The position numbers and the translations under genes are program-made. Positions 1-7,612 of a stretch of DNA of 64,000 bases are shown here, in pieces; the first letter of the stretch is position 1; every line of letters starts with the position of its first letter. Source of the DNA: Flavobacteriaceae bacterium CG2_30_34_30 (GTDB taxonomy: Bacteria > Bacteroidota > Bacteroidia > Flavobacteriales > Flavobacteriaceae); NCBI GenBank assembly GCA_001873105.1, contig MNYN01000001.1:1-64000 (forward strand). The letters run 5' to 3'. The notes under the pieces are model-generated. The model made no database searches. It saw nothing but the letters and a program-made list of their open reading frames with translations, and was not told the DNA's origin.

Positions 1-5
1 TATTG

Positions 6-467
6 TTATTCTATCCATTCAAATAAATATTCATTTTTATATTCTACATTGAATTTGTTTAACAATTCAATATATTCTTCTTTAAATGTTTTCTTTTTAT
101 GATGTTCTTTCTGATTCATGATATACGCAATTACATTATCTAATTGAGAATGATTGTAAGAAAAAGCACCGAAGCCAGATTGCCATTGAAAATGTAATGG
201 GCAAAATTTATTTTCTTTGATAAAATCGTTGCTTGACTTTTTCACTTCTCTTACCAAATCAGATAAACAACAAGTTGGTTTCATCCCGATAAGAAAATGG
301 ATGTGATTGGGAATTCCATTAATGGCTAACATTTTTTGTTCTTTATTTTGAACAATACCGGTAATGTATTTATACAATTGTTCTTCCCATGAATGGTTTA
401 TTAACGAGCTTCTGCCTTTTACTGCAAAAACGACTTGAATGTAAATTTGTGTGTAAGTATCTGCCAT
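6..467 (-). CDS. REP-associated / IS200-like Y1 (HUH) transposase, copy 1
   Basis: A 153-residue single-domain Y1 transposase. The metal-binding HUH motif is His55-Ile-His57 in NHIHFLIG, and the likely nucleophile is Tyr115 in AYIMNQ, followed by a basic HHKKK stretch. This size and motif order fit IS200/IS605 TnpA and the RAYT proteins that process REP palindromes as single-stranded DNA. No tnpB partner is present. Arrays of short palindromes lie just upstream of its start (534-948), which favours a RAYT-type assignment. The gene is intact and identical to the copy at 978-1439. Whether it mobilises itself or only the palindromes cannot be told from sequence. Confidence 0.9.
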   Translation of the reverse strand: MADTYTQIYIQVVFAVKGRSSLINHSWEEQLYKYITGIVQNKEQKMLAINGIPNHIHFLIGMKPTCCLSDLVREVKKSSNDFIKENKFCPLHFQWQSGFGAFSYNHSQLDNVIAYIMNQKEHHKKKTFKEEYIELLNKFNVEYKNEYLFEWIE

Positions 468-533
468 TTATTGGATATATTTAATTAGGGAGTGTTTTTT
501 ATTTATATCAAATGTATTCAAAATATTTGATTC

Positions 534-650
534 GACCCCTCTGGGGTCGTCGTGTGACGCTAATATTATTTTCTATAAACGTTTGACCCCTCTGGGGTCC
601 TCGTGTGGTGCTAATTTGATTTTCTATAAACGTTTGACCCCTCTGGGGTC
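534..650. repeat. Three-unit array of GACCCC-TCT-GGGGTC palindromes, 51-bp period (copy 1)
   Basis: The same 15-base palindrome (six-base arms, TCT loop) lies at 534-548, 585-599 and 636-650, exactly 51 bp apart. The DNA between them is also conserved (a GTGTG..GCTAAT block, then TTTTCTATAAACGTTT). A spurious open frame runs through the array. The array starts 67 bp upstream of the transposase start codon, as expected for the substrate hairpins of a RAYT. Confidence 0.9.
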
Positions 651-687
651 TTCTTTTGTTTTTGTGATTTTCTGTTATAATGTTGTT

Positions 688-948
688 GAACCCAGTAGGT
701 TCCAATGTGTATAGAAAAGATGGATACATTGAAAAGGAACCCATCGGGTTCCAATGTTTATAGCAAAATAAGAATATATTGAAAGGAACCCAGCAGGTTC
801 CAAAGTTTATAGCAAAAGAAGCTTATTTAAAAGGAACCCAGCGGGTTCCAATGTTTATAGCAAAATAAGAATAGATTGAAAAGGAACCCAGCAGGTTCCA
901 ATGTGTATAGAAAAGAAGAATACATTAAAAAGGAACCCAGTGGGTTCC
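688..948. repeat. Array of GGAACCC-nnn-GGGTTCC palindromes, about 49-bp period (copy 1)
   Basis: A 17-base palindrome recurs at 736-752, 785-801, 833-849, 883-899 and 932-948, with a degenerate first member at 688-703. Spacing is 48-50 bp. The roughly 32-bp segments between them are near-copies of each other (AATGTTTATAGCAAAA type), so the whole 49-bp unit is repeated. Some right arms have one mismatch (GCAGGTTCC in place of GCGGGTTCC). This is a second hairpin family, different in sequence from the one at 534-650. Confidence 0.9.
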
Positions 949-977
949 AATGTTTATTGCCGATTTTTGATGTATTG

Positions 978-1439
978 TTATTCTATCCATTCAAATAAAT
1001 ATTCATTTTTATATTCTACATTGAATTTGTTTAACAATTCAATATATTCTTCTTTAAATGTTTTCTTTTTATGATGTTCTTTCTGATTCATGATATACGC
1101 AATTACATTATCTAATTGAGAATGATTGTAAGAAAAAGCACCGAAGCCAGATTGCCATTGAAAATGTAATGGGCAAAATTTATTTTCTTTGATAAAATCG
1201 TTGCTTGACTTTTTCACTTCTCTTACCAAATCAGATAAACAACAAGTTGGTTTCATCCCGATAAGAAAATGGATGTGATTGGGAATTCCATTAATGGCTA
1301 ACATTTTTTGTTCTTTATTTTGAACAATACCGGTAATGTATTTATACAATTGTTCTTCCCATGAATGGTTTATTAACGAGCTTCTGCCTTTTACTGCAAA
1401 AACGACTTGAATGTAAATTTGTGTGTAAGTATCTGCCAT
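978..1439 (-). CDS. REP-associated / IS200-like Y1 (HUH) transposase, copy 2
   Basis: Second identical copy of the 153-residue transposase, with the same His55/His57 pair and Tyr115. It sits inside the second 972-bp unit, so it has the same palindromic neighbourhood on its 5' side. Both copies are intact, which is unusual for RAYT genes because these are normally single-copy. See the entry at 6-467 for the family description. Confidence 0.9.
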   Translation of the reverse strand: MADTYTQIYIQVVFAVKGRSSLINHSWEEQLYKYITGIVQNKEQKMLAINGIPNHIHFLIGMKPTCCLSDLVREVKKSSNDFIKENKFCPLHFQWQSGFGAFSYNHSQLDNVIAYIMNQKEHHKKKTFKEEYIELLNKFNVEYKNEYLFEWIE

Positions 1440-1505
1440 TTATTGGATATATTTAATTAGGGAGTGTTTTTTATTTATATCAAATGTATTCAAAATATTT
1501 GATTC

Positions 1506-1622
1506 GACCCCTCTGGGGTCGTCGTGTGACGCTAATATTATTTTCTATAAACGTTTGACCCCTCTGGGGTCCTCGTGTGGTGCTAATTTGATTTTCTATA
1601 AACGTTTGACCCCTCTGGGGTC
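1506..1622. repeat. Three-unit GACCCC-TCT-GGGGTC array (copy 2)
   Basis: Exact second copy of the 51-bp-period palindrome array, at +972 bp (1506-1520, 1557-1571, 1608-1622). Confidence 0.9.
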
Positions 1623-1659
1623 TTCTTTTGTTTTTGTGATTTTCTGTTATAATGTTGTT

Positions 1660-1969
1660 GAACCCAGTAGGTTCCAATGTGTATAGAAAAGATGGATACA
1701 TTGAAAAGGAACCCATCGGGTTCCAATGTTTATAGCAAAATAAGAATATATTGAAAGGAACCCAGCAGGTTCCAAAGTTTATAGCAAAAGAAGCTTATTT
1801 AAAAGGAACCCAGCGGGTTCCAATGTTTATAGCAAAATAAGAATAGATTGAAAAGGAACCCAGCAGGTTCCAATGTGTATAGAAAAGAAGAATACATTAA
1901 AAAGGAACCCAGTGGGTTCCAATGTTTATAGAAAAGAGGAATAGATTGAAAAGGAACCCAGCGGGTTCC
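1660..1969. repeat. GGAACCC-nnn-GGGTTCC array (copy 2), one unit longer
   Basis: Same 49-bp-period array as in copy 1 but with one more palindrome at 1953-1969, 49 bp after the previous one. The unit tail AATGTTTATA ends at 1979. The extra unit shows that the array varies in length by whole units, or that copy 1 lost its last unit at the duplication joint. Confidence 0.9.
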
Positions 1970-1980
1970 AATGTTTATAA

Positions 1981-2055
1981 CCTACAAGCGACGTAGTGGC
2001 AAATGCAGGGACGAAATTTTTAAAAGCCAAAAAATTAGAAGAATTCATAGAATGA
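1981..2055 (+). pseudogene. Possible 3' end remnant of an interrupted gene
   Basis: Directly after the last palindrome unit, an open frame without a start codon reads PTSDVVANAGTKFLKAKKL and ends EEFIE then TGA at 2053-2055. An in-frame TAA at 1978-1980 lies in the palindrome tail. The residue mix (A, K, E, amphipathic) looks like the C-terminus of a real protein rather than random AT-rich DNA. If so, the palindrome array was inserted into, or next to, a plus-strand gene whose 5' part is left of the window or lost. No family is recognised; the frame is short and could be chance. Confidence 0.3.
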
Positions 2056-2149
2056 TTTTCCAATATACCCAGCGACAATGATTTTATCATAACCATCTTG
2101 AACTTTTCATTTTTTGAAATCTTCGTCTTTAATTTTCCTTCATTTTACT

Positions 2150-2157
2150 TATCTTTG
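2150..2157 (+). promoter_or_regulatory. Bacteroidota -7 element (TATCTTTG)
   Basis: TATCTTTG matches the Bacteroidota sigma-A -7 consensus TAnnTTTG and lies 19 bp before the ATG of the immunophilin gene. No good TTTG -33 partner is seen at the usual spacing. Confidence 0.6.
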
Positions 2158-2176
2158 CACTTCTAAAAAACTAACT

Positions 2177-3109
2177 ATGAAAGACGGGATTTACGCAAAG
2201 TTTAATACTACAAAAGGAGCAATTACGGTAGAACTTACTTACCAACAAACCCCAGGAACGGTGGGTAATTTTGTTGCGTTAGCAGAAGGCACCCTTGAAA
2301 ATACTGCAAAAAAACAAGGGCAAGCCTTTTATGACGGTCTTGTTTTTCATCGGGTAATACCGGATTTTATGGTACAAGGAGGCGATCCAAAAGGCACGGG
2401 GACTGGAGGACCGGGTTACCAATTTGAGGATGAATTTCATCCCGATTTGCGTCATGATGCACCCGGCATTCTTTCTATGGCAAATTCAGGACCCAACTCC
2501 AATGGTAGTCAGTTTTTTATTACCCATGTGCCTACCCCTTGGTTAGATGGCAAACATACCGTTTTTGGGAAAGTGGTGGAAGGACAAGAAGTTGTTGACA
2601 GCATTGGTCAAGGAGATATTTTAGAAACTCTGGAAATCGTTAGAGTAGGATCAGAAGCCAAGCAATGGAATGCGGTGGAGACTTTTCGACAATTTGCTGG
2701 AGCAAAAGAAGCAAGACAAGCTGCTGCCAAGAAAAAACAAGAAGAATTATTAGGAAAGCTATCGGAAGGCTTTGAAAAAACCCCAAGCGGATTGCGCTAT
2801 AAAATAACACAAAAAGGAAGTGGTAAATCCCCTATGAAGGGCGATATCGTTTCGGTACACTACGAAGGGATGTTTACCGATGGTGGCGTTTTTGACTCTT
2901 CTATTAAACGTGGGAATCCTATAGATTTTCCTATAGGAAAGGGCAATGTTATAGAAGGATGGGATGAAGGCATAATGCTTTTAGGTGTGGGCGACAAAGC
3001 ACGTTTTGTGATTCCATCGGATTTGGCTTATGGTGAACAAGGTGCAGGTGGTGTAATTCCTCCTAATGCCACTTTGGTATTTGATGTAGAATTGGTAAAA
3101 ATAAAATAA
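2177..3109 (+). CDS. Dual-family peptidyl-prolyl isomerase (cyclophilin + FKBP)
   Basis: A 310-residue protein fusing two unrelated prolyl isomerases. Residues about 1-160 are a cyclophilin ([15 protein letters not shown], then [17 protein letters not shown]), and residues about 215-310 an FKBP ([35 protein letters not shown]). A charged, Ala/Lys-rich helical linker joins them. I start at the ATG at 2177: it follows the TATCTTTG element, and an upstream TTG would add an unlikely 21-residue leader. There is no signal peptide, so it should be a cytoplasmic folding catalyst. Such cyclophilin-FKBP fusions are known as dual-family immunophilins and have been reported from Flavobacterium. Confidence 0.92.
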   Translation: MKDGIYAKFNTTKGAITVELTYQQTPGTVGNFVALAEGTLENTAKKQGQAFYDGLVFHRVIPDFMVQGGDPKGTGTGGPGYQFEDEFHPDLRHDAPGILSMANSGPNSNGSQFFITHVPTPWLDGKHTVFGKVVEGQEVVDSIGQGDILETLEIVRVGSEAKQWNAVETFRQFAGAKEARQAAAKKKQEELLGKLSEGFEKTPSGLRYKITQKGSGKSPMKGDIVSVHYEGMFTDGGVFDSSIKRGNPIDFPIGKGNVIEGWDEGIMLLGVGDKARFVIPSDLAYGEQGAGGVIPPNATLVFDVELVKIK

Positions 3110-3165
3110 ACCCAAACTTTTTTAATTTCGTCTTGGTTTTAAATACGATTGTTTTTGATACCAAA

Positions 3166-3720
3166 TTATTTCCATTTGATATTACATCCCATACTTGGTT
3201 TTTGATCTATGCGTTGTGGGCTATTGTTCAAAATGCTGTCCAATGCTTCTCGTAGGTCTCTTCCGTTGGGTTGAATACTATTTCCGGGTCTGGAATGGTC
3301 TAATTGTCCTCGATATACTAATTTTAGTTCCTCGTCAAACACGTAAAAATCGGGTGTACAAGCAGCGTTGTAAGCTTTAGCGACCTCTTGGGTTTCATCA
3401 AAAAGATAGGGGAAGCCATAGTCTAACTCCTCGGCACGGAGAACCATTTCTTCAGGGCCATCCTGAGGGTAGGCAACCACATCGTTGCTATTGATAGCTA
3501 CAAAACCAAAGCCTTGGACTCTATAGTCATTGGCTACACGAACAATTTCTTCGTTTACATGTTTTACATAGGGGCAATGGTTGCAAAGAAACATAACCAC
3601 AGTGCCATGTTTACCGATAACATCGTAAAGCGTTACCCACTCCTTAGTGATTACATCTAGAAGTTTAAAATCTGGTGCTTTTGTGCCTAGTGCCAGCATC
3701 GTGGAAGCGGTAAGAGTCAT
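3166..3720 (-). CDS. Thioredoxin-like (redoxin/AhpC-TSA fold) protein
   Basis: A 184-residue redoxin-fold protein. Near residue 46 it carries the CxxC-type site CNHCPYVKH after VVMFL, and further on YNAACTPDFYVFD, the segment with the cis-proline of the thioredoxin fold. The C-terminal PSMGCNIKWK is typical of this bacterial family, usually annotated only as thioredoxin family protein. There is no clear signal peptide, so a cytoplasmic disulfide or peroxide role is likely. It converges on the immunophilin gene; no distinct terminator is visible between them. Confidence 0.85.
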   Translation of the reverse strand: MTLTASTMLALGTKAPDFKLLDVITKEWVTLYDVIGKHGTVVMFLCNHCPYVKHVNEEIVRVANDYRVQGFGFVAINSNDVVAYPQDGPEEMVLRAEELDYGFPYLFDETQEVAKAYNAACTPDFYVFDEELKLVYRGQLDHSRPGNSIQPNGRDLREALDSILNNSPQRIDQKPSMGCNIKWK

Positions 3721-3878
3721 ATATTAATTTTAGTTCTAAGTTACAATTAATTTAAAAGACATGCAATATTTTGTTATTTAAAAACTCTGTTAAAAGAAAG
3801 CCATATTGCGAATTAAAGTTATACCAATTGTTTGGGTATCGTTTTATAAACCATTAATTTTGGTGTAATGATTTAAAA

Positions 3879-4193
3879 ATGAGAAAGAAAATGCAAGAGA
3901 CCTATGTTACATTATCAGAGGCGATAGCTCATTTACAGCAGCTAGGCTATACGATTGATTATAACCTAAAAGAGCATGGTTTACTTGATGATTTGTTTAT
4001 GACAAGAGAAACGGAAAAGTTACAAGTAATTAAGTTTTATCGTTTTGAGGGCGAAAGCAATCCTGCGGATAATATGATTCTTTATGTATTGGATAATGCT
4101 AAAGGAAAAAAAGGATTACTTGTAGATGCTTATGGTGCAGATAGTTGTAACTTAGTGCCTGAAAAAATACAAAGAATGAATATCTTAAGATAA
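3879..4193 (+). CDS. Small conserved protein of unknown function (about 100 aa)
   Basis: A 104-residue protein with the pattern TLSEAIAHLQQLGYTIDYNL followed by FYRFEG.SNP.D and GLLVDAYG. This is a small Bacteroidota family, often labelled phosphoribosylpyrophosphate synthetase in databases. The label is unsupported: the protein is about a third of the length of a PRPP synthetase and lacks its PRPP-binding motif. Met1 and Met5 are both possible starts. It ends 2 bp before csaA, so the two are probably co-transcribed. No function is assigned. Confidence 0.75.
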   Translation: MRKKMQETYVTLSEAIAHLQQLGYTIDYNLKEHGLLDDLFMTRETEKLQVIKFYRFEGESNPADNMILYVLDNAKGKKGLLVDAYGADSCNLVPEKIQRMNILR

Positions 4194-4195
4194 CT

Positions 4196-4534
4196 ATGAC
4201 AACTATTGATTGGCAGCATTTTCAAGAAGTACAGATGCGTGTAGGCACGATTATAACTGCGGAAGATTTTCCGGAAGCCAAACAACCTGCCTACAAACTA
4301 CAGATTGATTTTGGCAGGGAATTAGGCATAAAAAAATCGTCAGCACAAATCACCGAACGCTACCAAAAAGAAGAGTTGATAGGCAGACAAATTATAGCAG
4401 TAATTAATTTTCCACCCAAACAAATAGCCAACTTCATGAGCGAATGTTTGGTGCTTGGTGCGGTAGATGCTACCGGGGATGTTATCCTATTACAACCCGA
4501 AGCAAACGCAGCAAATGGGTTGCGCATATCCTAA
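4196..4534 (+). CDS. csaA: CsaA-type tRNA-binding / chaperone-like protein
   Basis: A 112-residue single OB-fold tRNA-binding domain of the CsaA family. Conserved segments are VQMRVGTI near the start, the PEAKQPAYKLQIDFG block, the IKKSSAQIT block, VINFPPKQIANFMSE and the final NGLRIS. The length equals that of known CsaA proteins, which dimerise, bind tRNA and have been linked to protein export. It follows the small unknown gene by 2 bp and converges on the M14 peptidase gene with only a 9-bp gap. Confidence 0.9.
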   Translation: MTTIDWQHFQEVQMRVGTIITAEDFPEAKQPAYKLQIDFGRELGIKKSSAQITERYQKEELIGRQIIAVINFPPKQIANFMSECLVLGAVDATGDVILLQPEANAANGLRIS

Positions 4535-4543
4535 AAGTACTCC

Positions 4544-7060
4544 TTACATAAAATCACCAAAGAAAATGGCATTCATCAATAATTTGTTGGTGCCAAACCA
4601 AAACGCTCTAAAGTTGGTGTTTTCTAGAAACAAGAGTACTTTGCCACTGCCAAAATTTTCTACTTTGAAAGCCGAACTGTTGGCGAGGTTTTTTAAATTG
4701 TCTTTAGTAATATAGCCGCTTAATAGCGGATTTTCGGTAAAAAGAATCGGGTTGTTGTAACTTTGCACATCGGGTTCTAAAAATAGGGTGGAATTTTTGA
4801 ATAAAGGCAAAGTAGAATTTTTATAGCCAAAATTCACCGGATGTGAACGGTCTAATTTTGTTTCAAATATGGCACCTCCAATTCCCTTTGCACCACGATA
4901 ATCGTTTCTTTTTTCAAAAGATATATTGGTTGCAGTATCTTTTACTTCTTTAAATGTAAGCTTAACGAGCTCATTGGAAGTTGCCCATTTTGCCGCATTT
5001 TTATAGCCTATAAATATCCCTCCGTTTTTAATCCAGGTTTTTATTTTTTCGGTATCGTTTTTATCTAAGGCATTTCCCCAACTATTCGGCAAAATAAGAT
5101 GGGTGTATCGGCTTACATCGGTGCGGCTTACATTTCGGGTGTCAAGTTTGGTAATTTTCATTGCATAGCGTTGGTCAAACAAATGCCATATTTCCCCTGC
5201 ATCGGAAGGTGTAATTCCATCTCCAACCAGTAAAGCCACTTTTGGTTTTTTGAGGGTTTTAAAATTATTACTACCTAAATCCATTCCATTTGTTCTTCCG
5301 GTGGATACACTTGTAATAGTGGTAAAGGATTCGTGAGCCACCTTAGTAAGAAATTGGGCAAGTTCTTGTGGTGTCATTTTTTGGTTTTGTACAGGGATAA
5401 GGATGGTGCCATAATCGAATTTTTTTCCATCCATTTCAAAGGGTTTTAGTCCCACTTTTGCTGTAATATCGGCTTCTAAAATTTGGTTAAGTGCTTTAGG
5501 TGTATAGTACTCATGCCATTCCATCAAATAGGCATAGTTTGAAGTAGAAAAGTCGCTAACCACAGGAGGTTTTATACTAGTAATTTCAGATCCTAACTGG
5601 TTAAGAGGCGCATTTTCATTATAATCTACATTAAAAGCAAGAGGAAACGACCAAGCGGAAATATCATAAAACAAGCTATCTTCAAAGGTGGTTCTTTTTT
5701 CAAAAATAGCTTGTATTAAGCGCGTTTGTTTTTGATTGGTAGGAACCATATAGCTGTAGCCTTTTTTATAATTTTTATCATTAAGGGTAAAATTGTCTTT
5801 GATTTCGTAAATTTTTATTTTGTGTTGCTGAAGGATTTCAGCCAAATGGTAGGCTTTTGCTGCATCTTTTTCATCACCAAATACGATAGCAGTGGTTTTG
5901 GCTTCTTTTCGGGCATTTTGAAAAAATTGGCGTTGGTAGCTTAAAATCTTTTCTCTTAATTTCACACCTGCTTCTAGGGTGGAAAGTGCGGTAACAAATT
6001 GATTTCTTATGGTAAAAGGAAAGGTTAAGATGCCATTGTCACTTTCTTGTGCATGGCCTCTAGAAGAAGCTTGTTCAAACAGAATACCTATACTTCCTTG
6101 AATATCCGGAAATGTGGAGCCTTTGCCATAATAAAAATCATCATAGTCTTCTTCCGAATAATAAAAACTTCCTATTTGGTCTAAAGCATTGGCATGAAAT
6201 TGTGCGATATCGCCGGTTAGGCTCTGATTTTTCTTAGGTGTTAACGGATGCGTTCTGGAAGGAATTCCGGGTTGAAAAAAGAAGGTTGCATTGGTGCCCA
6301 TTTCGTGGTGGTCGGTTAGGATGTTTGGGTACCATTGGTGAAAAGTTTTAATTCTAACCCTACTTTCCGGCAGTTGCGATGGTAGCCAGTCTCGGTTCAT
6401 ATCAAACCAGTAGTGGTTTGTTCTGGCACCCGGCCAGGATTCACGATATTCACGGTCGTTGGGATCTGGATTGATGTTTTCACTTTTGTGCATATTAACC
6501 CAAGTAGAAAATCGTTGCAGCCCGTCCGGGTTAAAGGACGGATCAAACAAGATGATGGTGTTGTCTAGGATTTCGTCTATTTTTGTGCCTTGTGCGGCAG
6601 CCAGATAATAGGCAACGGCTAGAGCCGCATTGCTGCCGCTGGGTTCGTTGCCGTGAATGGAAAACCCTTGGTTTATTACAATGGGCATATTGGAAAGATC
6701 TAAACCTGCCCCATCAGCTTCCGAAAGGTTAAGGTGTTTTAACCGAATATTTTCGATATTTTCATGGTTTTTAGGTGAGGTGATAGTGAGTAAAATAAGC
6801 GGTCTGCCTTCTATGGTTACGCCTCGGTTTTCAATGGTTATTCTATTACTGCTATTAGCTAATGCCTGCATGTATTGAACCAATTTGTCGTGGGTAATGT
6901 GCCATTCGCCTACTTCGTGACCTATTACGCTTTTTGGTGTTGGGATGTGTTTGTTATAAGAAACATCTTGTGGTAAATAATAAGAAAGATCAAGAGGTTT
7001 GTTTTGTGCAATGCAAAAAAAGGAGGAAATAAGAAGGAGTAGGAAAATATTTTTTTTCAT
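4544..7060 (-). CDS. Secreted M14-family zinc carboxypeptidase
   Basis: An 838-residue exported protein. The signal peptide is residues 1-18 (cleavage near CIAQ). The M14 domain follows with zinc ligands His136 and Glu139 (HGNEPSG), a His at 251/252 (TDHHEMG) and the likely catalytic Glu329 (LFEQAS). The region from about residue 600 to the end resembles the GATase-1-like domain found in long Bacteroidota M14 proteins (VALLVGDGITPSDAGEIWHL). No T9SS tail is seen, so it is probably periplasmic or released. It likely trims C-terminal residues from peptides. Confidence 0.9.
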   Translation of the reverse strand: MKKNIFLLLLISSFFCIAQNKPLDLSYYLPQDVSYNKHIPTPKSVIGHEVGEWHITHDKLVQYMQALANSSNRITIENRGVTIEGRPLILLTITSPKNHENIENIRLKHLNLSEADGAGLDLSNMPIVINQGFSIHGNEPSGSNAALAVAYYLAAAQGTKIDEILDNTIILFDPSFNPDGLQRFSTWVNMHKSENINPDPNDREYRESWPGARTNHYWFDMNRDWLPSQLPESRVRIKTFHQWYPNILTDHHEMGTNATFFFQPGIPSRTHPLTPKKNQSLTGDIAQFHANALDQIGSFYYSEEDYDDFYYGKGSTFPDIQGSIGILFEQASSRGHAQESDNGILTFPFTIRNQFVTALSTLEAGVKLREKILSYQRQFFQNARKEAKTTAIVFGDEKDAAKAYHLAEILQQHKIKIYEIKDNFTLNDKNYKKGYSYMVPTNQKQTRLIQAIFEKRTTFEDSLFYDISAWSFPLAFNVDYNENAPLNQLGSEITSIKPPVVSDFSTSNYAYLMEWHEYYTPKALNQILEADITAKVGLKPFEMDGKKFDYGTILIPVQNQKMTPQELAQFLTKVAHESFTTITSVSTGRTNGMDLGSNNFKTLKKPKVALLVGDGITPSDAGEIWHLFDQRYAMKITKLDTRNVSRTDVSRYTHLILPNSWGNALDKNDTEKIKTWIKNGGIFIGYKNAAKWATSNELVKLTFKEVKDTATNISFEKRNDYRGAKGIGGAIFETKLDRSHPVNFGYKNSTLPLFKNSTLFLEPDVQSYNNPILFTENPLLSGYITKDNLKNLANSSAFKVENFGSGKVLLFLENTNFRAFWFGTNKLLMNAIFFGDFM

Positions 7061-7090
7061 TGTTGAAAGATTTATTAGGGTTAAAGATAA

Positions 7091-7120
7091 AAAAACCGCT
7101 CCACTAAGGGAACGGTTTTA
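7091..7120 (-). terminator. Rho-independent terminator after the PUR-family gene
   Basis: On the minus strand AAAACCGTTCC pairs with GGAGCGGTTTT (one mismatch) around a CTTAGT loop, followed by a run of T. It sits 26 bp past the stop codon at 7146 and upstream of the M14 gene. Confidence 0.8.
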
Positions 7121-7145
7121 AAAATTTTATTAAAGGATTAAGCAA

Positions 7146-7544
7146 TTAAATATCTTCAAAGTTGATATTGGTAAAACTATCGCTATTTCTTGGAATCTCT
7201 GATTTCTCAACATCCGATTTTCCTGGAGTATCTAAACCATTTTCTTTTTTAAAGTCTTTTTGGTGGCGTTCACTAATTACTTCTTCTCCTTTTTCTTCAA
7301 TGATATAGTCAATCATTTCATTGATGTTTTCTCTAAAGCTGGCAAAATCTTCTTTGTATAAATAAATTTTGTGTTTTTTGTAGTGAAAAGAACCATCATC
7401 ATTGGTAAATTTTTTGCTTTCGGTAATAGTAAGGTAGTAATCTCCGGCTTTCGTTGCTCTCACATCAAAGAAATAAGTTCTTCTACCGGCACGTAAAACT
7501 TTTGAGTAGATTTCTTCTTGCTCCATCATTTCGTTATCGCTCAT
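7146..7544 (-). CDS. PUR-alpha-like / DUF3276 nucleic-acid-binding protein
   Basis: A 132-residue protein with a single PUR repeat (residues about 10-85: EIYSKVLRAGRRTYFFDV, then DYYLTITESKK, KHKIYLYKEDF) and an acidic, probably disordered tail. This family (DUF3276) is near-universal in Bacteroidota and shares the fold of eukaryotic Pur-alpha; binding to single-stranded nucleic acid is inferred from that fold. It lies 68 bp downstream of the ABC exporter gene on the same strand and has its own terminator at 7091-7120. Confidence 0.85.
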   Translation of the reverse strand: MSDNEMMEQEEIYSKVLRAGRRTYFFDVRATKAGDYYLTITESKKFTNDDGSFHYKKHKIYLYKEDFASFRENINEMIDYIIEEKGEEVISERHQKDFKKENGLDTPGKSDVEKSEIPRNSDSFTNINFEDI

Positions 7545-7612
7545 AATATATTTTGTTTTTAACTTTATTATAAGTCAAAAATCTAAAAAAAATACCTATT
7601 GACCAACTAAAA

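Larger units (their letters stand above)
1..1929. repeat. Tandem 972-bp direct duplication (bases 1-957 = 973-1929)
   Basis: Bases 1-957 recur at 973-1929 with an offset of exactly 972 bp, and I see no difference between the copies; the encoded 153-residue transposases are identical. The copies diverge at 958/1930, where copy 1 has a 15-base joint (958-972) before copy 2 starts. Copy 1 is cut by the left edge of the window, so more copies may lie outside. Perfect identity points to a recent event, although a collapsed or expanded assembly repeat cannot be excluded. Confidence 0.95.

Noticed and set aside
508-744. Open frame with repeated RPQRGQTFIEN-type residues (also at 1480-1716)
   Set aside because: It is only the palindrome array read in one frame; its repeats mirror the 51-bp DNA unit and there is no sign of selection as protein.
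534-1969. Regularly spaced repeats resembling a CRISPR array
   Set aside because: The segments between palindromes are near-identical rather than unique, repeats are only 15-17 bp, and no cas gene is present.
2114-2176. Longer N-terminus of the immunophilin from an upstream TTG
   Set aside because: The added residues overlap the -7 element at 2150-2157, and the ATG at 2177 matches the cyclophilin start.
3879-4193. Annotation as phosphoribosylpyrophosphate synthetase
   Set aside because: About 104 residues with none of the PRPP synthetase motifs; the name appears to be carried over in databases.
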